64,000 bases of DNA, taken from positions 372,001-436,000 of the forward strand of contig OZ287701.1 of NCBI GenBank assembly GCA_965649825.1, in the 5' to 3' direction. The stretch's first letter is position 1. Every line of letters begins with the position of its first letter. Below are positions 33,901-46,672 of this stretch, piece by piece. The translations under genes and the position numbers were made by a program. The notes below the pieces were generated by a model, which was not told the origin of the DNA, did not search any database, and saw only the letters and a list, made by a program, of their open reading frames with translations. The DNA is from Penicillus capitatus. Lineage: Eukaryota > Chlorophyta.

Positions 33901-36532
33901 GACAGTTGAGCGTGGCTTTGTACAATGAGGGTGTGACCCGGGCAACTGCTCGTCTCGCTGTCACTGTTGTTAACTATCTCGGCAAAAGGAATGTTGTGCA
34001 AGGTGATAGTTGCATCGAATGACGAAATGCAACGGAATACTTTGTGTCATAGGTGGGCTTTGTGAATTATATCCTGTTCGATGCGATGATTTTCTGGCAC
34101 ACAATCTCATCTCTGTCGCAAGAGTGATGAATTTCACCGAAAGATTCATGCACTACGACTGCTTGCCCATCCGCGCAGAGATCAGGCTCAAGCTGCAGGA
34201 CAATGAACGCTGGAGAGTCTTGGTCACCCGGAAAACAGCCACGTGCACTGTACGATCGACTTCTCCTTCGAAGTACATTGATTTGATTTCCATAGTGGAA
34301 ACTAAAGGGGCTGCAAGGAATGTGCCCATCAATACTGAGATCAGAGGGTTTTAAAGTCGGAAAAACCAAGTGGTGCGTTTCACGACCAACAGTAAAATCG
34401 CCGATGAGCTACTTTCCTTATGTTTCATTTGCAGGGAGCTGTTCCTTAAACCAAAGGGAAACAGTTCGAATTCAAACAACGTCGGCCTGTACCTCCAAAA
34501 TTGTCAGGATCGTCCTACCTCTACAAGAACTGAGTTTCGCGCTGTGCATTACAAGTCACCGAAGAAGCCTTCCAGAGATAAAGTCGAAAGTCAGCATTTC
34601 GTTTCTACAAAGCTTTCGATTGCTGACAGCATTCTACAGAGATTACATCCGTTGTCGGAGAACACGAGAGCCTGGGCTTTCGCGAGTTTTTAACGATTGA
34701 TCAGTTAACAGATGAATCTCTAGGTTTCGTGAACAAAGGATGGGTCACACTGACTGCGAGAGTCACAGTCCTCAACGTTAAGCGCGTGCCACAGTGTGAG
34801 AAATGCAGAGAGGATCCCACATGCTCCGTTCGTCATGGCAACACGTAAGAACTCTGTCTTCCTTTAAGATTGAATAAGACGCCCATCTGCCAGAAAACAC
34901 CTGTGCTACTGCACCGAGTGTGCCAAGAAGCTGAAGGAGGCACTTCTCGACGAGCAGGAGATCAAGTGTCCTGAATGCGAGCAATTGGTAGAGAGAGTCA
35001 TCATGAACGACGGTCCCTACTTCGAGCGATGCCCCACCTGCCTTATCGATCCGACCTGCGCCGTCAGACACGGCAACACGTAATGCTGTCGCTTTTCTAA
35101 GTTCAGTTACATGCATGGCTGTTTCAGGAAGCATCTTTGCTACTGTACGGATTGCGGAAGAGAGCTTGCCAGGAGACTGAGAGGAAGGTGGGTTCATGAT
35201 TGCGTCATCAGAAAGGCTGCCACGAAAATGAGATCACCTGCCAAAGAGAAGAACTCAAAGTGCCTTGTGTGTGGCGCCGAGGGTCCCACATGCACGGTGT
35301 TGCACGGAGTTACGTAAGATCGCAGACACTCCATTTGTGTCACACGCGCCGCTTTTCAGGGAACATCTATGCTACTGCCATAGCTGTGCATGCAGAGAAG
35401 TCGCCAAGGCACTGGCAAAGAAGTGCAAGATCAAGTGTCCAGTGTGTCAGAAAGACGCAGAACGCATCATCGTCAAGGATGCAGTTGTCGAAGAAGCACT
35501 TCCCAGACTGCGCAGAGTCAACAGCGCAATGCCTGATCTGGAGAAGCTGCCGCAGGCTACAGGAACCAAGAACGCAGTCAACTCTCCAGTTCAACCTGGA
35601 CCATCCAATCAGCCCGCCGTTGAAGATACATTCAAGAAGGAAACTGTCCCACAGCTGCACAGAAATAAGAGCGCGACGTTCTCTTGGGACAAGCGATGTC
35701 CGATTTGCAAAGTCGATCCAGAATCTGCCATCAATCAGGAGAATAAGTGCGACACTCTTTGCATCGACCTGCACAGCACTCCGTCAATGCTGCAGGATTC
35801 ATCTCTGCTATTGCATCGAGAGCATCAACAAGATTGTCAGGAAGCTGAAGATAAGGGAAACACGCGAATGTCCTTTTCCATTTTGTCGAAAGCGCGTCGA
35901 TCGCGTGATCATGAACGCCGCTCCTTGGCCGCCGAGAGTAGTGGAGAAAGAGATCAAGGAGTGCGTGATCTGCAAGATGAAGGAAGATGCGCGTAAGGCA
36001 GAAGACAAAAAGAACAAAAGCCAGGGTTCCGAGAAGAAAAAAGCCGGCAAGGCAGTGGAACGCAAGCAGAAGGACAGAGGTTCATCTTCCAGGACGAATG
36101 AAGAAGCTTGCAAGACAGCAGATAACAAGCAGAAGGGCAAAGGCTCAGCCTCGAAGGCGACAGACTCTGCTCTCAACCCGAAGAATCCAACATGCTCTGC
36201 TGTCCACGGAAACACGTAAGATCAACACCCAGCATTGTTTCAGTCTTACAGACTGCCAAACCAGGAGACACAAGTGCTACTGCAAGGACTGCGCTTTGAG
36301 TGCGCTCAACGAAATCCTCTGCGAAAGGAAGGCAGTCAGATGTCCAGTGTGTCAAGAAGTGGTGCACAGGATCATTATGGAAGACACCACAGAAGAGAAG
36401 AAGGCTCTCAAAATTCGTAGATGCAAGAGTGCTATGCTTGCCAAAGAGATACCTCCAACCAAAAATACTGCCAGGAAAACGGTGAAGCGTCTTATGTTTG
36501 ATGAAGCTTTTGATCAGATTGTCATCAAATAG
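30968..36532 (+). CDS. multi-MATH, multi-RING protein
   Basis: A large gene with more than 20 short introns; exon ends are approximate before 34.7 kb. At least six and probably seven MATH-like units follow each other. The signs are repeated exon starts with Trp or Cys after a donor preceded by a WYAEYE-type motif (for example near 31138, 31722, 32457 and 33744), FRVDGRKW / FELDGRNW, HFAITLVNHGDK, and GFLKDDFFILRLELRI / GFVQEGWVTIEIKTTL / GFVNKGWVTLTARVTV. Five RING-like units follow from 34795: C-x2-C, PTCAVRHGNT, KHLCYCTECA, CPEC, VERVIMND, like the MUL1/XIAP type. RRCKS motifs close the protein. MATH binds substrate peptides and RING recruits E2, so a ubiquitin ligase is likely. TRAF proteins have RING first and MATH last; here the order is reversed and both are multiplied. 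The start is unknown. The TAG at 36530-36532 may be intronic (see 36482-36532). Confidence 0.7.
34795..36385 (+). repeat. five tandem RING units, each with an intron at the same codon position
   Basis: Introns 34845-34893, 35080-35127, 35314-35359, 35747-35795 and 36216-36264 are 49, 48, 46, 49 and 49 nt. Each interrupts the RING between the HGNT-like turn and the [KERI]H[LK]CYC motif, in phase 2. The units therefore arose by duplication of a block containing half of each flanking exon. The third and fourth units are joined by long Pro/Ser-rich and Lys/Ser-rich linkers. Confidence 0.85.
36482..36532 (+). other. candidate new intron (or nonsense-containing exon segment)
   Basis: This 51-nt segment begins GTGAAG, ends AAATAG and lies in phase 0. 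It contains coding sequence homologous to codons of the paralogue at the right edge of the window. The paralogue has GAG where this copy has GTG (donor) and GAG where this copy has TAG (stop and acceptor AG). Splicing it out would remove the stop and rejoin the conserved downstream frame. Confidence 0.5.
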
Positions 36533-36730
36533 GTGTTAAAAGAGGAGGAACCTTTGGGATTGCGTCGATGCAAGAGTGCTTCGGGACAGCTCTGTGTTTT
36601 GGGTCTATCAGACAAGGTCCACGCCTCGGAACTGCGTAGGTGTAAAAGCTCTTTGGATCGGATTCTAGTTGACGACAGAACCGAAGAAGACCACAAACAC
36701 GAACTTCGACGCTGTGAAAGCGTAAAGTGA
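36533..36730 (+). CDS. conserved RRCKS-motif tail of the MATH-RING protein
   Basis: The frame runs on after the TAG for 65 codons to TGA and matches the paralogue's C-terminus: LGLRRCKSASGQ, SELRRCKSSLDR and HELRRCESVK correspond to CRLRRCKSASGR, MELRRCKSSLGG and YGLRRCTSTT. Conservation says the segment is or was translated. It is either spliced on, read through, or freshly orphaned. Confidence 0.65.
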   Translation: MLKEEEPLGLRRCKSASGQLCVLGLSDKVHASELRRCKSSLDRILVDDRTEEDHKHELRRCESVK

Positions 36731-37504
36731 TCCCCATAACAGCTGTTTTTCTGTTAATAACAAAGAAATAACTCGGAATCAGCAGATTAGATCCATTTAC
36801 TAAACTGTTCGTTATCGAGTACAGGATTTGTGGGTAATTCATCATATACTTGTCAACGGACTAAGAAAGTATTATTCTATTCTTCAGCAAGTGCTTGCTA
36901 GTTTCTTCCCGTCACACATACAGTTCATCAGGTTGTTAGACATCTGCCCTTTTATTGTTCGAAGTAAAACAAAATGATCATCGATAAGGCGTCCAATCCT
37001 GACAGACGCAAGACGTATTGTCCCATCTTCTAACGAATTGGGAGTCTCCCTGTCCATTTGCAGAGTTTAGTTGAATCAATCTTGTTATTTGAAGTCTATT
37101 ATTTGGAAACGGAGTTGAGGTTTCTAGAAACCACTTGCTGATTCCTCTGTTTGTTTTGTCCATCGGCTTGTAGCCAAATCACTGCTGGATCCGTTACGTC
37201 CTGACAGGTTGCTGCGGTGCTGTATGAGATGCCGGTGTGACTGACTCTATACAATATCATGATGCATTTTATTGCCATTCTTCTTAGCCAAAGTCGCCTA
37301 CATGAGCGCAATGTTGTTGCATCGTGTTAGGACCGATAGGGTCGGCGATTGTTCTGAGCGCGTCGAGGCTGCGATGCGAGGAGAGTCGGACGGGTATTCT
37401 CTACAAATGCTCAGTACGTCGTTATATAGGTAAACGTCCTGTCATTCGACAGTGACGTTTCCTGATCCAACAATCGGTTACCTCATTCACTCATCTGGAC
37501 TGAA
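36731..37504. other. intergenic, nothing recognised
   Basis: A/T-richer than the neighbouring genes. No domain-bearing frame or RNA gene seen. The promoter of the diaminopimelate decarboxylase gene should lie at the right end. Confidence 0.5.
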
Positions 37505-39083
<1,579 letters not shown>

Positions 39084-39108
39084 TCATTATGATCTTGATA
39101 CATTAGAG

Positions 39109-42100
39109 ATGTCGTTAAGTATGGACGACGACCTTAAGTACTGCGCCGCCATGCATCGAACGCCATCGTCCGCGAACGGCGCGGCGCAACGACAACGCAG
39201 GATGATTCGATCGTCGCCGCGATGGCGGGCTATCCTTCTGCTCCTCTGGATCCAGTCAACGCCGCTGCATGCGACGCACTCGATGCGGCTGAGATCCGAG
39301 GTCTACGCGGACGACGACGCAGACATCGGTAAGACGGCACCGTCCGTGTACTGTATGATCCTCGCTTTATGTGTCGACGGCAGCTTACCTGTATGACTAC
39401 TTTGAGCGGCTCTTTGACGCTTTATACAACAATCCGGAGCATCGTCAGTGGTACTCCGGTAGTCCGACCGGGGAGAGCTGGGCCGAGCACAACTGCGACC
39501 TGAACTACGATTTTCGCGACTGGAGAACCTACGAGATGCATCAGCTACGCGGGATACTTTTGTTTCCTATCGTCGGCGTTGACAGCTCGCTTACCGCACC
39601 GTTCAATCTGGAGTTCATGTCCGTGCGATGCCCACGCTTGGCCACGCGCTCATTGTTTCTGTGCAGACATTTGGAGAACAGCAAAGCGGTGGGTAAGTTG
39701 GAAAAGTGGATGATTGATGACATCTCCTCGGCAGCGCATCCTTATTTGCACTCTAGAATGTACAGTGCCCTTGTCTCCATAATCCAATCGCCCTTGCACG
39801 GTTCTGCTTTGTCAGGAAGATCACGGAAAGGATTCACCTTTCGGGAAATATCACCGAGTTTATCACCGACTTCACCGAGCCGCCACTGCTGCGATCCCTC
39901 GAGTGCGAATCCCGCCGCCATGAAATGTCTCCTCTTTGAATAGGATTTACGGCAGGATCTCGCATTTCTACAAGGAATCGGACGGAGATACGTGGCAAGG
40001 TATCACAGGAAGAATACCGACGTCCCTGACAACGTGGATGAATCTATCTGAACTGTCTACCACGACCTTTGTCGCCTCTCTTCCCTTACATTTTTCGACA
40101 GGGTTATTGACGATCAGAATCTCTATGGTGATCTGCCTTACAATCTATCGCACTATTACATGCCGAAGCTGAACTTTTTGTACGCCATTCTTTTCTCTTT
40201 GAATGAATGATAGACGGATGTGGTACAGGTCGTTTATGGGCAGTACTGGAATGTGTGGTGCTATTCCGTTTGCAGGAGGTAGGTTGGTTGAATACAGAAG
40301 GCTGCGCAGCACGTTTGACGTGTGCTCTAGGTGGGGTGAAAGGACTTCGTGCCAATGATACGCAGATTGGCGAGAAGATGTGGGATGAAGAGCTTCAGCA
40401 GTGCGTCGATCCGCCGCCACCGCCGCCAGACGTACCACTCGCGCGGCTGCTGCCATATCCACCTTCAGTTCCGCTCGCGCCGCCACCCGAAAGCGAACCG
40501 GCGGCGTCTGAGGCCACGAGCTCATTAACAGATGATATCTCACCTGTCGATGGCCCAGAGAGCTCTCCATCTGTTCCGCCCGATGTTCCCGAAAAGAGTG
40601 TACACGACTCTGCATCTCCAGACGCAGCGTCGCCGTTTATGGAGCCGTTTTCGCCCAAATCATCAGAAACGGCATATCCACACGATATTGAACACGGGGA
40701 CAGCCCAGACATTCAACCAGATGACGTACCCACGAGCGAGGTGTCGAGCGTAGCGCCCTCTTCGTTGCCTCAGGAGCAGGATCTGGAGATGACCTCACCG
40801 TCGCCTTCCGCCGACGTCGACGAACTGCCAATCTCCGTTCCTGCATCATCACCAGCACCCTTTTCGCCCAACGTCTGCACAAGACAAACGGGCGTCCGTC
40901 TCTTCTCCCCTACGATCACCAAGAGCACAACCTTTCCCGTACTCCTCATGTTTGATAGCGATCAAGACGTCGCTGTTTACTGCACCGATACCGCCTGTCA
41001 GTTGACAGACGCCGACGATAACCTCCTCGCCATCGAGCCTTTTCGAACGCTCGATGCAGCGAGTCGCACAGCAACGCTACGCGTCGGCGGCGAAGGAGAG
41101 GTCATCCTACGCCTCTCTCCACGTGCCGAGATTCTCGAGCAATGTGGCGATGGAGTGTTTCCTGCGCCGAACAGAACCGTCACCATCGATACAACGCCGC
41201 CACGTCTGCAGCACAGAATCGACGAAACACCGATAGCGTCTTCTGCCCGCTGCGCTCTCACTCTCTTCTTCAACGAACCCGTCCAGAACTTCGCCACCAC
41301 GAGTCTCTCACTGACCAATGCCGATCTCCTGGCGTTTTCTGGTAGTCCATACCGCCATCTGTTCTGACGCTGGACGTGGCTGCCGAACCAGGGAACGGAA
41401 CGCATTTTGATGTGGTGATGCTGGGGAGGAGAGAGAAGAACATCTCACTGTTTGTGCCTTTCGTCGCTTACCGAGATCTAGCTGGCAACTACGGCGACGA
41501 AGATTTCGCAATCAGCATCCCTGTGCCGTCTGCTTCGGTATCTGTCTTGGCGGGGGCAGGCAGCGCCGCTGTGCTGGGAACGATGGCGGCGACGAGTGCG
41601 CTGTCTATGACATCTGCAGGTGCACACTTCTCAGTCGCTCTGTCGATACGTGGCTTATGCGTTCCGCACAGTCTCGTCCGGTTCGAGTGCCGGAGGCGGT
41701 GGCAATTTTGTTCGGGCAGTTGGGCATACGCAATTCCTGGCCATGTGTACCAGTCTTGCCGTCCCGCATCTGCCAAGCGAATTCCTCTCGCTGTCTGACG
41801 GTTACAAGTATCGCGCCGCCGCTTTGCAGACGTTTTGTGCGAACGCTTTTCAGATGGTCTCTACTTTCAAGTGAAGATAAGCCTTCAGCCATCGTCGAAA
41901 CGACGAAAACCAAAGACACACCTCGTCAGCTAGAGTCAAATGCCACTTCAGATTGGCTTGATTCGCTTACCACAACCTATGGACATTTTTCCGACGGCGC
42001 CGACAACAGTCAGACAGACGTGACGGAAAGACCGACAGTGAAGGCCACGCGGCGAAGTCGGATGACCAGGAGTCGACTTTGGGCGAAGATTGCGATCTCT

Positions 42101-43523
42101 ATGGCTATCTATGCTCTCTGCTGCTGCATTCATTATTTTCTCACGCGAATCATTCGGCTCTTCAAACCGTCGGTAAAACTGCCGTTTGCGCTCACCTTTC
42201 CCAAGCCACAGGTTTCTGGCACGGGAGAGACGCGTGCATCTCATCGTGCCTGTCATTTCAGGTAACGATTGCGGTGATGTCGATCCCGCCGCTGATGTAC
42301 AACATCGCCATGGCTGCACAAGAGCGACATCGAGAAGATGCTGCAGTACTTTGTGCGTTGCTGCCGCTCCCATGTGCCCTCTACTTGCTCTACGCTGTCC
42401 TGCGGCCGTCTCTCAGTGATCTCACTCTTCGACGAAATCGCATTTCGACATGGGAAAAGAGTGAGAACGTCAAACTGCAGCCCGAGGGCCCAGATCCATC
42501 TTCTACATTTGACAAGCAGGCACAGGCGTCCATTCCTGTCCAACTGTCGTCCGAGCGCGAAGATGCGGCGCCTGCGTCGTCGCCATTGACAAAAGCATTC
42601 GTCGGATCGTTAGGCAAAGCGCCAACACTTTTGCTGGAAGGCCAGGTTGATGCGACACATGAACGGGAAAAACAGCCGCCGCCGCCGCCGCCAGCGATGC
42701 CGAGTCGACCGCCAACGATGCTCGTTTTCGAAGACGTCACAGGTGTCGCTGCCGAGAACGACATCTCGAAACCGAAAGAGCCTAAGATCGATCGCGAGGA
42801 CGTCGCTTCGACCTCTGTCATTGCAGTACAAGGCAGCGCCACACAAGAGCTGCCCAAATCTGCTATCGATAGCCCTGTTCGCATCGCCGAAGGCCTCGAA
42901 TTCTCCAAACCCGTCCGTCGCGTCACCTCCTCCAAGGCCTTCTCCCTTCTCCCGTTGCCAAAAGCGATGTCTTCGCCCTTTAGGCGCTATTGCTGGATGC
43001 AGCCGACGCTGCCAGCGATGGGCAGGTGGCGGCGCTGCTGGAAAAATACGGTCCGTTGTTTGACGACGTGATCGGGACAGACAACCGACGCGCAGCGAGA
43101 CACGGATCCGTGGCGTGCCTCCTATCGCCATTCTTCCATTTTCTCTCTCGCATCATCTCTGCCCTTCTCTTTGGCATCTTCGACCTAGACGATACAAACC
43201 GTCTACAGGTTCGTCTCCTCTTCACGTTACATGTTGCCCTTCTCGGCTATCTGCTCTTTATCCGTCCCTATGCCAATCGCGCTCTGATGCTGGCGGAAAT
43301 CGTCTGCCATTTTTGCGAATGGGGTATTCTGTCGATCGTCCTCGTGCTATCGGAGATGGGACGATCCTTCGATCTGGCATCGACCTGTCTTTTCATTTTT
43401 GCATACATCGACATTGGCACACTCACTCTTTACGAAATTGTAAGAATGGCAAAGCACGTCAAGCAAGTCATGTGCCGGAAGAAAGACGGGCAGATCAAAG
43501 AGATCTTTGTAGACAAAGAGTGA
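39109..43523 (+). CDS. large secreted-type multipass membrane protein with Ig-like domain
   Basis: Exon models are partial. The N-terminus carries a signal peptide (RAILLLLWIQSTPLHA near 39.22 kb); start could be 39109, 39121, 39151 or 39202. Intron 39329-39383 joins DDADI to AYLYDYFERL. A proline/serine-rich stalk (40.4-40.9 kb) is followed by CTRQTGVRLF and an Ig-like repeat of the bacterial SbsA/Big type (IDTTPPRLQHRIDE, LTLFFNEPVQNF, LTNADLLAFSG). After a region of hydrophobic helices and Pro-rich loops, the C-terminus has at least four membrane helices (for example LLFTLHVALLGYLLFI, then EWGILSIVLVLSEMG) and a short charged tail. A cell-surface receptor or channel-like protein is likely, but no family is certain. 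An inverted repeat TCTCACTCTT/AAGAGTGAGA at about 42,420-42,475 suggests another hairpin intron inside an open frame. Confidence 0.55.
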
Positions 43524-43542
43524 TCTTCACAAAAGAGTGACC

Positions 43543-45116
43543 TCAAGAGCCGTCCTTCTCCAGCAACTCACGACCGCGTTTGAAGAAATGCACACGCGTG
43601 GCCGGGACTTTAACACTTCCGTCTTTCTCCAGATGATGCGGCGTCGCGGACAGTGCCAGTGCTTTTGGCCCGACTCCTGACTGTTCTGCCTGTTCCAAGG
43701 CTAATCGATCACTGCCACACCCGGCGACGCCCTTTCCCAGATCTGCAGTGGTGGAGAAATCGACAGAACGTGACGGATCGACAGGATACGCCCTCTGTAC
43801 AAACGTCATCAGTCGCTTGATGCCTTGGAGATACTTGCGCGTTGCCTCATCGTTCATGATGTGTGCTTGACCCTAAACGTCACATCACATGTCTTCAAGT
43901 GAAGTGACAGGCGTCGACGGACTTGTATGTTCTTAGTGTGTGAGATTTTCTCACGGGCGGAGCGCTCGTGGATGCCGACGCTCGTGACGCCAATGGGCCA
44001 AGGGGCATTACCTATGGCCAGTCGAAGGTATACCTCATAGGCTTGCTGGTAGTTTCGCTCCCGCATGGTCTGCACAACAGTCGCCGTTCTCACTCATTTG
44101 TCGAGGAGAGTTAGAATAGGTCACACTTTGACGATCATCCAGAGGCCGACGGCCATCTCCTCTTCGAGCGAACCCTCCTCCAACTGCGTGAAGAGTGGCT
44201 GGAGCCATTTCATGTTCTGCTTGTACACGAGCGTCGTCTGATTGCCGGTCTGTGTCCGTTTCATCTCCTCCGGTCGGCTGTCCAAGTCCTGTTTCCATTC
44301 CTCGCACCAAATCTTAATCTGCTGCAGAATCTGCTCCTCCGTCGATTTGGTCTTCTCTTCCTGAAACGCCTTGAGTTTCTCGGCGGCTTGCTCAAAGTAC
44401 TTCAGCGTGCGATCTTCGTCATTCGCCACCGTCAGCGCCTGTCACGTCACATCATTCTCACACTTCTAGCAAAGAATCTCGTATGCAACTGTGTGGGAGG
44501 CTGTGGCGGCGTCTTCGGTTTTCATCATCTCTCGATTGCGCGCCTGCTGTTGAATGGCTCTTTCTTCTTTCTGCATTTCGATAAAGATGTTTGTCTGTTG
44601 ACCGCCCATGGAATCGTCCTCGACGTGCATCTCCTTCTCGGCCTTCATCAGTCGGATCAACCGCATCTCCTCACACTAAACGTCACATCACATCACACTT
44701 ATGATCACACATCGTAACAGCATCACACACTTCTCCAAACAGAGTCGCTGGCTGTCCCAAAGCTCTCAGACGACGTATGGCCTCAGACTTGTCCAAATTC
44801 GGTACCTAGAAACGACCGGCGACTCAGGCGAGCGACATCACGCGCGGACGTACATGGTTATCGTCCGTCTCAGCTGCCGTTTCTGTCTGTCTCGACGTCA
44901 CTTCACCCGACTTCGTCCGCTGGACACCGAGGCGTCTGAGAAATCGAGCAAGCCGGAAGGGAGGCACACTTTGAGTTGAATCTCCTTCTCTTCTGCCTCG
45001 CGGAGACGTTTGAGTCTCTTCTCGACGATTTCGCCACGGCGAACGAATTTCTTCCCTTCGAATTCTTCTTCCTTCTCTTTCTTCTTCTGCGCAACGAACG
45101 CTTTGAGACTGTCCAT
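43543..45116 (-). CDS. PRP18: pre-mRNA splicing factor PRP18
   Basis: Minus-strand exons give MDSLKAFVAQKKKEKEEEFE, KKFVRRGEIVEKR, then VPNLDKSEAIRRLRALGQ, a PRP4/PRP18-type motif that ends ATLFGE. The PRP18 domain follows: WCEEWKQDLDSRPEEMKRTQ, NYQQAYEVYLRLAIGNAPWP, IGVTSVGIHERSAREKI, MNDEATRKYLQGIKRLMTF and YPVDPSRSVDF. PRP18 acts in the second step of splicing, holding the 3' splice site. A 70-residue C-terminal extension after the domain is unfamiliar. Two of its introns (44730-44676 and 43922-43872) end in the identical 17 nt TGTGATGTGACGTTTAG. It is divergent from RRS1 with 116 bp between ATGs. Confidence 0.93.
43872..43922 (-). repeat. PRP18 intron with 10-bp inverted repeat (one mismatch)
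   Basis: In sense, GTCACTTCAC and GTGATGTGAC can pair at 9 of 10 positions. The intron ends TGTGATGTGACGTTTAG, identical to the end of the intron at 44730-44676 in the same gene. Confidence 0.85.
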
Positions 45117-45232
45117 TCTATGAGCTGCTCAAATCGACAGTCGCTGCACGATATACGGTCCACTGCATACGGCTGGCTGGCTGTTAACATACGATTCTTA
45201 CCCAAGATGACGGCATTGTCGTGTATGCCCAG
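45117..45232. promoter_or_regulatory. compact divergent promoter between PRP18 and RRS1
   Basis: 116 bp between the two ATGs. No TATA box is evident. Pairing of a splicing-factor gene with a ribosome-biogenesis gene would allow co-regulation, which is inference. Confidence 0.4.
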
Positions 45233-46456
45233 ATGGATGCGCCGCTACGCGTCTCACTTGAAAATTTGACCCTCTCCCAAAGAACATCGTGCGTCTCTTC
45301 AGTCACGAAAAGAGTGACATCACGCATTCGCTAGGGGAGATGCCACGGATGCTGAGGCTTTTGAATACGACGTTGGTAATTTGTGCATTCTGGATCCTCG
45401 ACCGATCTCGTCCAAATTTCTCGATACCGACATCGAACTCGGCGTTAAGCAACTCGCCATCGATGCCACTCGTGCCCTCTTCTCGACGATCTCCCGTCTG
45501 CCACGTCACCTGAGTCCCGACGTCGTCTGTTTGCCACCCACTGCGACGCTTCTGCCACGTGCCAAACCATTTCCGACGGCCAAGCCGCTGACACGGTGGG
45601 AAGCTTTTGCCAAAGAGAAAGGTCCCAGACGTCCGGCATCTCAGGCAGTGTCATCTGAGATGCGGATGTGACAGGGATTCAGAAGAAGAAAAGAGAGAAG
45701 CGCGTCTGGGATGAGGGCACCGGCGAGTGGCGAAGACGTTATGGATACCAACGCGCCAACGATCCCAAAGACACCATCATCATCGATGCCAAACCAACAG
45801 ATGTGGTAGGATGTGACCTTCTCACTCTTGAGATCACACATTTCGCGCATCTCTAGCCTGGAGTGAGTCCGTTCGAGAGAATGGAAGAGGCAAAGAAGGA
45901 ACGCGTGGCGAAGCAGAAGGAACGTGAGAGGCGCAACGTTGAACGCGCCATGCAGCAGGAAGAGCGTCCGCCGTCTTCGGTCCGGTTGGTGGCCGATCTG
46001 CCTAAGCACGGAAAGGGCCATCCACTGCAGCGCAAAGAGATGAAGGAGGGTATTGAGAAGGCATCGCGTATGGCTGGCATGTCAACGGCCTCTCTCGGAA
46101 AATTCGATGACCGTCTGAACGGCGAAGCGGCGGATGAGCGTATCTCTGATCAGAAAAAGCGAACCCTGGTGAATGCTCACGAAATGGGAGAGAAAGCGTA
46201 TATGGATAAGATGAGCGAGAAAATGGTGAAGGAGCATTCGGAGAACGTCCTGAATGTGGAGAAGGCGATGGGACGTTTAGAAGCCGATCAGCGCCGCCAG
46301 CGTCACCAAGACAAAATCGACGCCGCTCTGCAGAGCGATTCCAAACCGCGCAGCCACAAGACGCGAAGCAAAAAGAAGTCTATGCACGAGGCTCTGCCCA
46401 AACTCAAAGTCACATCACGCCAGAAGAATATGAAGAAGCGTCAGAAGCGACGCTGA
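45233..46456 (+). CDS. RRS1: ribosome biogenesis regulator RRS1
   Basis: Exons 45233-45288, 45335-45621, 45675-45805 and 45857-46456 join to 357 residues; introns are 46, 53 and 51 nt. Landmarks are [64 protein letters not shown], and a basic C-terminal half ending [15 protein letters not shown]1 works with RPF2 to load 5S RNP into pre-60S particles in the nucleolus. Intron 2 holds a perfect 9-bp inverted repeat (GCATCTCAG/CTGAGATGC) and intron 1 a GTCAC/GTGAC stem. After the stop, TGTCACATCA reappears in the 3' flank. Confidence 0.95.
45622..45674 (+). repeat. RRS1 intron 2 with perfect 9-bp inverted repeat
   Basis: GCATCTCAG at 45636-45644 and CTGAGATGC at 45655-45663, loop 10 nt, in a 53-nt GT-AG intron ending GATGTGACAG. 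Confidence 0.9.
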
Positions 46457-46672
46457 TGTCACATCACTCGTCCGACGTGCACGACGACGGATCCTCCACT
46501 CGATCCCATGAGTCGCGAGCGCAATGCAGAGGAGAATGTGAGGGGTCAGTCCTGTCATGAAACGGTGTTAGCGAACGAACGGGTTCTGTAGTCAACTGCA
46601 GCGCCGCCTGCCGTTTCGGCGAGTCTCGCGTATGCCCCTCCTCCCCTCGGACCGCGTCCGCCCTCGCTGGGG

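Noticed and set aside
35185-35208. 24-nt GT...AG stretch inside the second RING unit as an intron
   Set aside because: Shorter than any intron seen here and a multiple of three, so it is better read as coding.
36530-36532. TAG as a programmed readthrough stop
   Set aside because: Possible, but no typical readthrough context is evident, and a GT...AG pair of exact intron length surrounds it, so splicing is the simpler explanation to test first.
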